Below are positions 23,493 to 32,271 of a DNA stretch of 42,486 bases, one piece after another. The translations under genes were made by a program, and so were the position numbers. Position 1 is the first letter of the stretch. Each line of letters opens with the position of its first letter. Source of the stretch: JAYOEY01 sp038120295 (lineage in GTDB: Bacteria > Pseudomonadota > Alphaproteobacteria > MPNO01 > UBA2964); contig JAYOLL010000029.1 in assembly GCA_038120295.1 (NCBI GenBank), forward strand, positions 1-42,486, in the 5' to 3' direction. A model generated the notes under the pieces. That model was not told where the DNA came from. It saw nothing but the letters and a program-made list of their open reading frames with translations, and ran no database searches.

Positions 23493-25718
23493 ATGGCTAA
23501 AGGTGCGGCAACCCCTACGATTCCAACCGACGTGAGCCTGGAATCGGCTCTGTCGGAGCGTTATCTCGCCTATGCGCTGTCGACAATCACGTCGCGGTCT
23601 CTGCCCGATGTGCGCGACGGGCTGAAACCCGTTCACCGGCGCGTGCTGTACGCCATGCGGCAGCTCCGCCTCGATCCCAACCAGGGGTTCAAGAAATGCG
23701 CCCGCGTCGTCGGCGATGTGATCGGTAAATACCACCCGCATGGCGATACGGCGGTTTATGACGCGATGGTGCGGCTCGCGCAGGAATTCGCGGTTCGCTA
23801 CCCGCTGGTCGAAGGGCAGGGGAATTTTGGGAATGTCGACGGCGATTCCGCGGCGGCGATGCGGTACACCGAGGCGCGGCTAACGGATTACGCTCTCGCC
23901 ATGCTCGAAGGGCTGGACGATGACGCGGTCGATTTCCGGGAAAATTACGACGGCAGTGAGAAGGAGCCCGTGCTGTTGCCTTCCGCCGTACCGAACCTGC
24001 TGGCCAATGGCGCATCGGGCATCGCGGTCGGGATGGCATCGTCGATCCCGCCGCATAATCTCGATGAAATCTGTCAGGCGCTGAACCACCTGATCAAGTA
24101 TCCGAAGGCGACGGTCGACAAGCTACTGTCCTTCATGCCGGGACCGGATTTTCCGACCGGCGGCGTGCTGGCGGAAACGGCCGACAATATTCGCGCTGCG
24201 TACGCATCGGGCCGGGGGTCGTTTCGGCTGCGCGCTCGCTGGGAGAAAGAGGATCTTGGGCGCGGTCAGTGGCAGATCGTCGTCACCGAGATTCCCTATC
24301 AGGTTCAGAAGAGCCGGCTGGTCGAGAAGATCGCCGAGCTGATGCAGGTAAAGAAGCTGCCGCTGCTCGAAGACATACGGGATGAATCAGCAGCCGATAT
24401 CAGGCTCATCCTCGTGCCGCGCTCGCGTTCCATCGAACCCGAGATGCTTATGGAGATGCTGTTCCAGCACACCGATCTGGAATCGCGTATCGGGCTGAAC
24501 CTCAATGTTCTGAACGCCGATATCGTGCCTGGCGTCATGGATCTGCGCACCGCCCTGCAATCCTATCTCGATCATCGCCATGAAGTGCTGGTCCGGCGGT
24601 CGAAGAATCGGCTGGAGAAGATCGCGCACCGGCTCGAAGTGTTGGCTGGCTATATGATCGTATATCTGAACCTGGACGAGGTCATCGCCATCATCCGCAA
24701 CGAGGATGAGCCCAAGCCGGTTCTGATGAAGCGCTGGAAGCTGAGCGAGACCCAGGCCGAGGCGATCCTCAACATGCGGCTGCGTTCCCTGCGGAAGCTC
24801 GAGGAGATGGTGATCCGGGAAGAAATGGAGGAGCTGGAAAAGGAACAGAAGGATCTTAACCGGCTTCTCAAGGACAAAATGCAGCGCTGGGCGCGTATTG
24901 CGGACGAAGTCGCAGACGTCCGGAAACGGTTCGGCAAGAAGACGGAACTGGGGGCTCGGCGAACAACGATCGGCGACGCGCCGTCCGCGACGGTCGTGCC
25001 GATTTCCGCGATGATCGAACGCGAGCCGGTCACCGTCATCTGTTCGGAAAAAGGCTGGCTGCGGGCCCTGAAGGGGCATGTCGACGACCTGGCGTCGGTG
25101 AAATTCAAGGATGGCGACAGGCTCGCCTACGCGTTGCCCGCGCAGACCACTGACAAACTCCTCGTATTCGGCACCAACGGTCGCTTCTATACGATCGGCT
25201 GCGACAAGCTTCCCGGAGGGCGCGGTCATGGCGAGCCCGTCCGTCTGATGGTCGATCTGAGCAACGAGCACGATATCGCCCATCTGCTGATCCACCAGCC
25301 GGATCGCAAACTGGTCGTGGCGTCGTCTGACGGTCGCGGGTTCGTCGTGCCGGAAAACGATGTTATTGCGCAGACAAGGACCGGCAAGCAGGTGCTCAAC
25401 GTGTCCGGCGACAATGAAGCCAAGGCCTGCTGCATCGCCGAGGGCGACTCGATTGCCGTAGTGGGGCGGAACCACAAGATGGTGATTTTCTCTCTGTCCG
25501 AACTGCCCGAAATGGCACGGGGGCGCGGCGTCAAGCTCCAGAGCTACAAGGATGGCGGCTTATCGGACGTGAAGGCTTTTACACTGGCCCATGGTCTGTC
25601 CTGGAAAAGCGGAGACAGGATGCGGACCGAAACCGATCTGAGGTCCTGGGTCGGCAAACGCGCGCAGGCCGGCAGGCTGGCGCCCAAGGGCTTTCCCCGC
25701 TCGCACCGGTTCGGGTGA
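23493..25718 (+). CDS. parC: DNA topoisomerase IV subunit A
   Basis: A 741-residue type IIA topoisomerase subunit that decatenates sister chromosomes with ParE. The catalytic Tyr125 lies in A-M-R-Y-T-E-A-R-L, in the winged-helix domain. The quinolone-determining segment reads H-P-H-G-D-T-A-V-Y-D: the positions of E. coli Ser80 and Glu84 are Thr and Asp. The coiled coil and a short C-terminal beta-propeller-like part follow, shorter than the tail of GyrA, supporting ParC. Its stop overlaps the GTG start of the TRAP small permease (GTGA, 25715-25718). Confidence 0.95.
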   Translation: MAKGAATPTIPTDVSLESALSERYLAYALSTITSRSLPDVRDGLKPVHRRVLYAMRQLRLDPNQGFKKCARVVGDVIGKYHPHGDTAVYDAMVRLAQEFAVRYPLVEGQGNFGNVDGDSAAAMRYTEARLTDYALAMLEGLDDDAVDFRENYDGSEKEPVLLPSAVPNLLANGASGIAVGMASSIPPHNLDEICQALNHLIKYPKATVDKLLSFMPGPDFPTGGVLAETADNIRAAYASGRGSFRLRARWEKEDLGRGQWQIVVTEIPYQVQKSRLVEKIAELMQVKKLPLLEDIRDESAADIRLILVPRSRSIEPEMLMEMLFQHTDLESRIGLNLNVLNADIVPGVMDLRTALQSYLDHRHEVLVRRSKNRLEKIAHRLEVLAGYMIVYLNLDEVIAIIRNEDEPKPVLMKRWKLSETQAEAILNMRLRSLRKLEEMVIREEMEELEKEQKDLNRLLKDKMQRWARIADEVADVRKRFGKKTELGARRTTIGDAPSATVVPISAMIEREPVTVICSEKGWLRALKGHVDDLASVKFKDGDRLAYALPAQTTDKLLVFGTNGRFYTIGCDKLPGGRGHGEPVRLMVDLSNEHDIAHLLIHQPDRKLVVASSDGRGFVVPENDVIAQTRTGKQVLNVSGDNEAKACCIAEGDSIAVVGRNHKMVIFSLSELPEMARGRGVKLQSYKDGGLSDVKAFTLAHGLSWKSGDRMRTETDLRSWVGKRAQAGRLAPKGFPRSHRFG

Positions 25719-26266
25719 ACGGGCTCGCCGCCTTCGTCAAATTCGCAGACCGGCTGAACGATGCCGTAGGCCGCGGCGTTGCGTGGCTGACGCTGGCGAT
25801 GGTGATTATCGCCTTTACGGTCGTGATCCTGCGCTACGTGTTTTCACTCGGCTGGGTGGCGATGCAGGAAAGCTATGTCTGGCTGCACGGCATGGTTTTC
25901 ATGGCGGGAGCCGGTTATACGCTGCTTCATAACGGGCATGTGCGGGTGGATATTCTCTACCGGCCCGGTTCGGATCGCTACCGCGCCTGGGTGGACCTGC
26001 TGGGGTCGCTCCTGCTGCTGATGCCGGTCGTCATCCTGATCGCTTTCGCGAGCTGGGACTATGTTCTGGTTTCGTGGATAAAGCTTGAAGAATCGCGGGA
26101 AGCAGGCGGGCTGCCGGGTCTCTTCGTCCTTAAATCCTTTATCTGGGTGTTCTGCGTTCTGGTCGCCTTGCAGGGACTTTCGCTCGCAGGCCGAAGCTTC
26201 CTTGTTCTGTTCGGCAAGTCGGCGCTGGTGCCGCCGTTGCCGGGCGATGAGGGAGGCCACCCGTGA
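25715..26266 (+). CDS. dctQ: TRAP transporter small membrane subunit (DctQ)
   Basis: A 183-residue membrane protein with four predicted helices (roughly 18-40, 52-70, 95-115, 140-160), the DctQ fold. It pairs with the large DctM protein of a TRAP transporter driven by Na+ or H+ gradients. Helix 2 has the conserved W-L-H-G-M-V-F-M-A-G. It starts with GTG overlapping parC by 4 bases and overlaps dctM by 4 bases. The binding protein lies on the other strand 1.8 kb downstream. Confidence 0.9.
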   Translation: MNGLAAFVKFADRLNDAVGRGVAWLTLAMVIIAFTVVILRYVFSLGWVAMQESYVWLHGMVFMAGAGYTLLHNGHVRVDILYRPGSDRYRAWVDLLGSLLLLMPVVILIAFASWDYVLVSWIKLEESREAGGLPGLFVLKSFIWVFCVLVALQGLSLAGRSFLVLFGKSALVPPLPGDEGGHP

Positions 26267-27648
26267 GCGTCGGAGCGGAAGTGCTTGCGTTGCTGATGTT
26301 CGCGACGACCTGCGGCGTTCTGCTGATGGGTTTTCCCGTAGCGTTCACGCTCGCCGGGGTGCCGCTCGCTTTCGCCCTGGTCGGCTCCGGGCTCGAGCTG
26401 TTCGATCTCCGTCTGCTGTCGGCGCTGCCGTCGCGCTATTTCGGCGTGATGTCGAACGAGGTGCTGGTCGCAGTGCCTTTGTTCGTGTTCATGGGGGTGA
26501 TGCTGGAACGCTCTCGCATCGCGGAACAGTTGCTGGAAACGATGGGGCTGCTGTTCGGGCGGATGAGGGGCGGACTCGGCATTTCCGTCATCGCCGTCGG
26601 TGCGGTCCTGGCGGCGTCGACCGGGATCGTCGGCGCGACCGTCGTGACAATGGGCCTCCTGAGCCTGCCCGCGATGATGAAGGCGGGGTACGATCCGAAG
26701 CTCGCCACCGGCGTGATCTGTTCGTCCGGTACGCTGGGCCAGATTATCCCCCCGTCGATCGTTCTCGTCCTGTTGGGCGACATTCTGCAAGGCGCCAATA
26801 CACAGGCGCAGCTCGCCAAGGGAAACTTCGCACCCGATCCCGTGTCCGTGGTCGACCTGTTCGCGGGGGCCTTTATCCCGGGGATGCTCCTTGTCGGTCT
26901 GTATATCGGATGGGTTCTGGTTAAATCGATCATCGATCCGGAATCCTGCCCGGCGCTTGTCGACGAAACCGGGCGGCCGGACGATTTCGGGATGCGAGTC
27001 CTGAAGGTCCTGTTGCCGCCGGCGGCGTTGATCTTGCTGGTTCTCGGGTCGATCCTTGCCGGCGCAGCGACGCCAACCGAGTCCGCGGCGGTCGGCGCAA
27101 TGGGGGCGATGGCGCTCGCGGCGATGCGGCGTCAGTTCAACCTGCCGATCCTGCAGGAGGTCATGCGTTCGACGTTGTCGATCAGTTCGATGGTGTTCGT
27201 GATCCTGCTCGGCGCTTCGGTCTTTTCTCTGGTATTCCGTGGGTTCGGCGGCGATGCGTTCGTAGAAGAAATTCTCAAGCAGATGCCCGGCGGCGCGTTC
27301 GGCGCGATGCTGGCGGTCATGGCGCTGATGTTCGTGATGGGGTTCTTCCTCGATTTTATCGAGATCATCTTCGTGGTCGTGCCGATTGTCGGGCCGATCC
27401 TCCTGCAGATGGATTTACATCCGGTCTGGTTCGGCGTGATGATCGCGATCAATCTGCAGACCAGCTTCCTGACGCCGCCCTTTGGATTCGCACTGTTTTA
27501 CCTGCGTGGCGTCGCGCCGCCCGAAATCACGACCGGACACATATACCGGGGAATTATCCCGTTCGTCCTAATCCAGATCCTGGGTCTGTGCGTCGTCGCA
27601 TACTGGCCCGGTCTCGCGACCTGGCTGCCGAATGTGCTGTTCGGCTAA
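26263..27648 (+). CDS. dctM: TRAP transporter large membrane subunit (DctM)
   Basis: A 461-residue polytopic protein with about 12 helices, the transport channel of a TRAP system. Family blocks such as P-L-F-V-F-M-G and P-P-S-I are visible, with F-L-D-F-I-E in the second half and the late T-P-P-F-G. It starts with GTG overlapping dctQ. The gene converges with the DoxX-like gene so closely that their stop codons share three bases (27645-27648). Together with the neighbouring TakP-type binding protein it probably imports an organic or 2-oxo acid, which is inference from that binding protein. Confidence 0.93.
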   Translation: MSVGAEVLALLMFATTCGVLLMGFPVAFTLAGVPLAFALVGSGLELFDLRLLSALPSRYFGVMSNEVLVAVPLFVFMGVMLERSRIAEQLLETMGLLFGRMRGGLGISVIAVGAVLAASTGIVGATVVTMGLLSLPAMMKAGYDPKLATGVICSSGTLGQIIPPSIVLVLLGDILQGANTQAQLAKGNFAPDPVSVVDLFAGAFIPGMLLVGLYIGWVLVKSIIDPESCPALVDETGRPDDFGMRVLKVLLPPAALILLVLGSILAGAATPTESAAVGAMGAMALAAMRRQFNLPILQEVMRSTLSISSMVFVILLGASVFSLVFRGFGGDAFVEEILKQMPGGAFGAMLAVMALMFVMGFFLDFIEIIFVVVPIVGPILLQMDLHPVWFGVMIAINLQTSFLTPPFGFALFYLRGVAPPEITTGHIYRGIIPFVLIQILGLCVVAYWPGLATWLPNVLFG

Positions 27649-28016
27649 AGCGTGATTACCAGGACCAATCCGCCCATCACGGCAGTGTTGTTGCAGGCGG
27701 TGTAGAGGTGGCGGTTGCGTTCGCCGCCCTCCATATCCCAAAAATTGTGATAGAGGTAGTTCGCGGCGAGCGTGAAGACGATCAGCATGATCGCACCGAC
27801 ATGCGAATAGTAGTCGATGGCGACAGATATGCCCCCCAACAGCATCAGTCCGAACCCGCCGACGAGCGAATAGCGCGGAAACGGCATGCCGCGGTCTGCA
27901 AGCCTGCCGGCATGTTCATCGAAGCGGGACCAGGCGGTGAAACAGCGGTAAACGAACAGAAAGGCGATCATCAGATGGCCGACGATCTGCCAGATCGTGT
28001 GGTCTGCGTGAAACAT
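27645..28016 (-). CDS. DoxX-family small membrane protein
   Basis: A 123-residue protein with four predicted helices and the F-W motif in Y-H-N-F-W-D-M-E typical of DoxX-like proteins, a broad family with roles in membrane redox chemistry. The start is ATG 28016 with AGGAG five bases upstream; a longer frame to 28169 would run over the terminator and the 3' end of dctP and is rejected. It lies downstream of dctP on the same strand, past a strong terminator, so it is read only by read-through or from an unseen promoter. Specific function unknown. Confidence 0.8.
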   Translation of the reverse strand: MFHADHTIWQIVGHLMIAFLFVYRCFTAWSRFDEHAGRLADRGMPFPRYSLVGGFGLMLLGGISVAIDYYSHVGAIMLIVFTLAANYLYHNFWDMEGGERNRHLYTACNNTAVMGGLVLVITL

Positions 28017-28033
28017 GGCGTCTCCTGTCCGGC

Positions 28034-28068
28034 GGAAGAAGAAACCGGCGGGGAGGCCCGCCGGTTTC
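28034..28068 (-). terminator. Intrinsic terminator after dctP
   Basis: A perfect 12-bp stem (28041-28052 with 28057-28068) closes a 4-base loop; on the minus strand it is followed by TTCTTCC. It lies 22 bases past the dctP stop. It should end most dctP transcripts and leave the DoxX gene weakly expressed by read-through. Confidence 0.8.
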
Positions 28069-28090
28069 GATGTGATTGCGCGCGCCGGGC

Positions 28091-29248
28091 CTAGCCCTTT
28101 TGCGGTTTGGCGTATTCGAATGGCAGGAGCCGCGCCGGCAGGTACGATCCTTCCGCACGGCTTGACCATGCGAGCGCTTCACGACGGAATTTCAGATAGT
28201 CGTCCATCACTTCGCGGCTCAGCGGGTCTTTCGAGGCGAGGTCGTTCATGACCTGGCCTGCCAGCTTGCCGAGGCCGTTCAGGACCGAGTCGGGGAACTT
28301 GCGAAGCTGGACCTTGTGCTTGCCGACCAGCGTCTGCAGCGCGGCGTTGTTGCGCGCCGTGAATTCGCTGAGAACGATCTGGTTGACCGCCGTGTTGGCG
28401 GCCTGAACGACGGCCTTGATGTCGTTCGGCAGTTTCTCCCAGGCCTTGAGATTGATGAAGTTTTCAAGCACCGTCGCCGGTTCGTGCCAGCCCGGGAAGT
28501 AGTAGTACTTCGCGCTTTTATACAGGCCGAAGGCGAGGTCGTTATAGGGACCGACCCACTCCGTTGCGTCGAGCGCACCGGACTGTAGCGCCGGAGGAAT
28601 TTCGCCGCCCGGAAGGTTGATGACGTTGCCGCCGGCTGCCTTGACGACCTCGCCGCCAAGACCGGGGATGCGCATCTTGAGGCCCTTGTAATCACTAAGG
28701 CTGTTCATTTCCTTGTTGAACCAGCCGCCCGCCTGCACGCCGGTATTGCCAGACGGGAAGAACTTGCAGCCCATCTGCTTGTAAATCTTGTCGGCCAGCT
28801 TCTGGCCATTGCCCCACTGATACCAGGCGTTGACTTCCTGGGCCGTCATGCCGAACGGGACGGAGGCGAGGTATTGCGCAGCCGCGACCTTGCCTTTCCA
28901 GTAATAGGGCGCGCCATGGCCCATCTCCACGGTGCCCTGGCCGACGGCGTCCATCGCTTCGAATGCCGGCACAATTTCATTGGCGCCGTAGACTTTGACT
29001 TCCAGCCGTCCGCCTGAGCCCTTGGTGATCATGTCGCCAAGAAGGTTCGCGCCGGTGCCCAGTCCCGGGAAGTTCTTCGGCCATGTCGTGACCATTCTCC
29101 ACTGCATTCTTCCCTGCGAAATCGCGGGGGCGGGGAACGCCGAGGCGGCTGCCGCTGCGGCCGTTACGCTCGCGGCGCCAGTCAGGAAGTTGCGTCGGGA
29201 GTTCCGGTTTGTGCCGGAAGTCTTTTTCGATTTTGTCTCTTCGGTCAT
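28091..29248 (-). CDS. dctP: TRAP transporter substrate-binding protein, TakP-like
   Basis: A 385-residue periplasmic binding protein. A twin-arginine-like signal (S-R-R-N-F-L-T-G, Arg18-Arg19) and an A-x-A-type end near residue 44 predict export. The mature start M-V-T-T-W-P-K-N-F-P-G-L-G-T-G-A-N is characteristic of the TakP/2-oxo-acid and lactate group of DctP proteins, and E-W-V-G-P-Y-N-D occurs in the binding region. Its likely partners DctQ and DctM lie on the opposite strand and converge with it. A CTTGCC-type promoter and a GGGAGAG ribosome site precede the ATG. The ligand is probably a 2-oxo or 2-hydroxy acid. Confidence 0.9.
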   Translation of the reverse strand: MTEETKSKKTSGTNRNSRRNFLTGAASVTAAAAAASAFPAPAISQGRMQWRMVTTWPKNFPGLGTGANLLGDMITKGSGGRLEVKVYGANEIVPAFEAMDAVGQGTVEMGHGAPYYWKGKVAAAQYLASVPFGMTAQEVNAWYQWGNGQKLADKIYKQMGCKFFPSGNTGVQAGGWFNKEMNSLSDYKGLKMRIPGLGGEVVKAAGGNVINLPGGEIPPALQSGALDATEWVGPYNDLAFGLYKSAKYYYFPGWHEPATVLENFINLKAWEKLPNDIKAVVQAANTAVNQIVLSEFTARNNAALQTLVGKHKVQLRKFPDSVLNGLGKLAGQVMNDLASKDPLSREVMDDYLKFRREALAWSSRAEGSYLPARLLPFEYAKPQKG

Positions 29249-29304
29249 CGTTCTCTCCCTGTGTAAGACATGATGTTACGGTCGATTCATTTGGTTGATG
29301 AAAC

Positions 29305-29332
29305 GTTATCCACGAGAAGATGTTTAGGCAAG
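29305..29332 (-). promoter_or_regulatory. Candidate promoter of dctP
   Basis: On the minus strand CTTGCC (29327-29332), 16 bases, then GATAAC (29305-29310, 4 of 6). It lies about 57 bases before the dctP ATG, in the 93-base gap after bpt, and shares the CTTGC pattern of other promoters here. Confidence 0.4.
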
Positions 29333-29341
29333 AATCCCGGC

Positions 29342-30067
29342 TCAGACGGGAATTTGCGACCAGCCGTCGGGACCTAGTCCTTCGAGGGGACGAAAACGCG
29401 CCTTGTAGGCCATTTTCGGGCTCTGTTCGATCCAGTAACCGAGATACACGTAGGGAAGGGACATCTCGCGGGCGCGTTCCACCATCCACAAGACCATCCA
29501 TGTACCCAGACTGCGCCGATCCAGTCCCGGCTCGTACATCGAATAGACAGCGGAGAGCGCGTCGATCTGTCGATCCGCGAGCATCGTTGCAACCAGCTCG
29601 CCATCGTCGTCCCTGAATTCTACGACCCGCGTGTCGATCGGGCTGTCCTCTACCATCGAACGGTAATCGCGGAAGCCCATCGTCGACATCTCGCCACCCG
29701 AATGCCGGGACCGCTGATAGCGGGTAAACAGCCGGAACTGTTCCATAGTGGCGTGTGCTGCCATGTCCGTGACGGACAGGTCCGCGTTGCGGTTCATCAG
29801 CCGCCTGAAAGTCCGCGTCCAGACGAAATCGTCGGTACGAATCCGGACCGGTACGCAGGAAGCGCATCCGGGGCAGGCCGGCCGGTAGGCAAGGCTGTGG
29901 CTGCGCCGGAAACCGCCGCGCGACAGGCGTTCATACAAATCCAAGGCGTTCGGCACCGACAGATCTGTCACCACCTTGCGCTCGATCCTGCCTGGCAAAT
30001 AGGGGCAGGGAAGCGCTCGTGTGCCCATGAAAAGACGGTGTGCGGATTCCTGTATTGGCCGGTTCAT
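29342..30067 (-). CDS. bpt: Aspartate/glutamate leucyltransferase (Bpt)
   Basis: A 241-residue aminoacyl-tRNA-protein transferase of the N-degron pathway, which adds leucine to proteins beginning with Asp or Glu and so marks them for ClpS/ClpAP. The N-terminal block P-C-P-Y-L-P-G-R, the cysteine cluster C-P-G-C-A-S-C and the later G-Y-W-I and S-P-K-M-A-Y-K motifs are all present. I use ATG 30067, which gives an 18-residue lead before C-P-Y-L as in the family. A TTG at 30127 would extend it by 20 residues but falls inside a likely -35 box. The upstream neighbour is the split motB. Confidence 0.93.
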   Translation of the reverse strand: MNRPIQESAHRLFMGTRALPCPYLPGRIERKVVTDLSVPNALDLYERLSRGGFRRSHSLAYRPACPGCASCVPVRIRTDDFVWTRTFRRLMNRNADLSVTDMAAHATMEQFRLFTRYQRSRHSGGEMSTMGFRDYRSMVEDSPIDTRVVEFRDDDGELVATMLADRQIDALSAVYSMYEPGLDRRSLGTWMVLWMVERAREMSLPYVYLGYWIEQSPKMAYKARFRPLEGLGPDGWSQIPV

Positions 30068-30099
30068 CGTTTTGCAGACTGCAACATTGACGAAACCAT

Positions 30100-30128
30100 A
30101 ACTTAATCGGGTTTCCCCATTGTGCAAG
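30100..30128 (-). promoter_or_regulatory. Candidate promoter of bpt
   Basis: On the minus strand CTTGCA (30123-30128), 17 bases, then TAAGTT (30100-30105, 3 of 6). It is placed 33 bases before ATG 30067 and supports that start over the TTG at 30127, which would lie in the -35 box. The weak -10 keeps confidence low. Confidence 0.3.
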
Positions 30129-30166
30129 CGATCCGGTCCTGGCGATCGTGGGAAGGGCAGTGATCC

Positions 30167-31180
30167 CTAGCGGAGTCTGGGACCGGTCCAGTCCTTGGGG
30201 AGCGGTGTCGTCGGTGCCGGGCCGGGAGGACCAGAAGCCGCGGGTTTGCGCTTCTTTACTGCCGTCTGAGTGGTCCGCTTTCTGAGTTGGTCCAGTTCCG
30301 CGGACTTCTTCAGAAGGAGAATGTTGACCCGGCGGTTGCGGTGCGAGGTCGGCACCTCCGGCAGCAATGGGTCCTGTGCGGCAAGGCCGGCCACAGACTC
30401 TATGCGCGAAACGTGCAGTCCGCCTTCCACCAGCGCGCGACGGCTGGACTGGGCGCGATCCGCTGACAGTTCCCAGTTGCTGTAGCCGTTCTTTCCCTTG
30501 AATGGCTGCGAGTCGGTATGACCTGAAATTCTGATTCTGTTCGGCACCCGGCGGATCGCTGCGGCAATCAGGTGCATCAGCTTTTTGGTATGAGGGGCCA
30601 GCCTGGCGCTGCCGGACGCAAACATGGGCCGCCCTTCGCGATCAACCACCTGGATTCTCATGCCTTCGGGTGTGCGATCGATGAGCAAATGCTTCTCGAG
30701 TTCCCTGAGGTCGGGCGTCCGCTGGATCGTTTCCCGTATCTGTTGCTCGATCTTGTCGAAATTCCTGTTTTCGATCTTTTCGATCCGCTCGCGCTCTTCC
30801 TGGGCCGCCTTTTCGGCTTCCGGATCTGCGCCGCCTTCCTCTTCGGCATCGCCTTCCGTCGCCCCGGTGGTCGGTTCCAGCTTAAGCGACACGCTCGGGA
30901 TGGAGGTCCGGGAAATGGAAGAGCCCGGCGAAGAAATGGAGCGCCCTCCCAGCATGCCCCCGGCCCCACCCGAAGAGGCGGAGACGGCTACGGGCGCGAA
31001 ATAGTCGGATATCCCCTGCTTCTATTCCTCTGTCGTGGCATTCAGCAGCCAGAGAAGCAGGAAGAAGGCCATCATTGCGGTCACGAAGTCGGCATAAGCG
31101 ACCTTCCACGCGCCGCCGTGATGGCCGTGACCGCCCTTCTTGATCTTCTTGAAGACAATAATGGCGTCGCTGTCAGCCAT
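30167..31180 (-). pseudogene. motB: Flagellar motor protein MotB, split by an in-frame amber codon
   Basis: Translation from ATG 31180 gives 52 residues that match a MotB N-terminus: basic start, then W-K-V-A-Y-A-D-F-V-T-A-M-M-A-F-F with the ion-carrying Asp31 and the membrane helix. TAG at 31022-31024 is codon 53, in T-T-E-E-stop-K-Q-G-I-S-D-Y-F, where family members have Gln; one C-to-T change (CAG to TAG) explains it. The same frame then stays open to 30167 and encodes the periplasmic OmpA-like peptidoglycan-binding domain (I-S-G-H-T-D-S-Q-P near its middle) plus a proline-rich tail. No frameshift is seen. A fragment restarting at ATG 30955 would lack the membrane helix. TAG is the true stop of this same gene and of era, so general suppression is unlikely. 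It may be a real nonsense mutation, read-through or a sequencing error. Confidence 0.85.
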
Positions 31181-31208
31181 GGCTTGAGCCTGGTTCGTTG
31201 CTTGTGCG

Positions 31209-32072
31209 TCAGCCTATTGCGGGCAGGGCGTTGACGGCCTCTTCGACTTCGTAGAAGGACGGTCTGACGTCGCTCAGTAGCGCCTTGCGCGCAAACTCAA
31301 CGCAGACGGCAGGGGCGTGCCCGCCCAGATAGGCCAGGATGCCGGCCTTCATGCACTGATAGTATTTGCCCTCCGCGTCGTAGGTCGCGCCCAACGTTGT
31401 GGCGAGGGGACCGACAAAACCGTATGCCACAAACACGCCGAGGAATGTGCCGACCAGCGCGCCGCCGATTAGCTTGCCGAGAATTTCGGGCGGCTCGGTG
31501 ATGGACCCCATGGTCTTGATAACGCCGAGCACCGCGGCGACGATCCCGAGCGCCGGGAGGGCATCCGCCATGGCCTGAACGGCGCCGGCGACCTGATGGT
31601 GCTCGTGATGGTGGGTTTCGAGCTCCTCGTCCATCAGGTTCTCGATTTCCATGGCGTTTTCCGTTCCCAGGCTGATCATTCTCAGATAATCGCAAAGGAA
31701 CGTCACGGCGTGATGATCGGAATGGAATGTAGGAAACTGCGCCAGGATGTCGCTCTCCTCAGGGTTTTCGATATGCGATTCGAGGGCCAGCATCCCCTTG
31801 CTCTTTGCGCGCTTGAAAATCGCGTACATCAGGGACAGGAGTTCGAGATAGTCGTCCTTCGAGTATTTGGGTCCCTTCAGGGCATGTCCCATTGCCCCAG
31901 CAGCCTTGCCGATGACGGATTTCGGATTGCCAATAATAAAGGCGCCAATCGCCGCGCCGACGATAATCACGGCCTCGAAGGGCTGCCAGAGAACGTAAAG
32001 CTTGCCGCCCATTGCGGCATAGCCGCCCAGGACACAGGCAAAAACCACGACGCTGCCGACAATTACGAACAT
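31209..32072 (-). CDS. motA: Flagellar motor stator protein MotA
   Basis: A 287-residue inner-membrane protein with four helices (about 2-20, 33-50, 170-190, 203-225) and a large cytoplasmic loop. The loop contains the acidic and basic residues that meet FliG, and A-L-P-A-L-G-I-V and the P-P-E-I-L segments carry the conserved prolines at the ion path. It forms the stator channel with MotB, which starts 28 bases downstream and is interrupted. motA itself shows no damage, so if motB is dead the loss is recent or partial. Upstream is an AT-rich divergent gap of 199 bases with the thioesterase. Confidence 0.95.
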   Translation of the reverse strand: MFVIVGSVVVFACVLGGYAAMGGKLYVLWQPFEAVIIVGAAIGAFIIGNPKSVIGKAAGAMGHALKGPKYSKDDYLELLSLMYAIFKRAKSKGMLALESHIENPEESDILAQFPTFHSDHHAVTFLCDYLRMISLGTENAMEIENLMDEELETHHHEHHQVAGAVQAMADALPALGIVAAVLGVIKTMGSITEPPEILGKLIGGALVGTFLGVFVAYGFVGPLATTLGATYDAEGKYYQCMKAGILAYLGGHAPAVCVEFARKALLSDVRPSFYEVEEAVNALPAIG

Positions 32073-32271
32073 AAGGACCTCGGAACCCCTGATTTATCTC
32101 AAAAGCAGGATGTCCCTCCGGTGTTAAGATCGAGTTAAATCGTGTTTAAATAAGGTCTATTGATTCCAATGGTTTAGGCAATTTCATCCTTTTGCCGGTA
32201 TTTCCATGGCGTGGCTTGACCGGCACGTCGGGAGAAGACAGTTTAGGGAAACGGGAGAACAGGAGTTAAAA

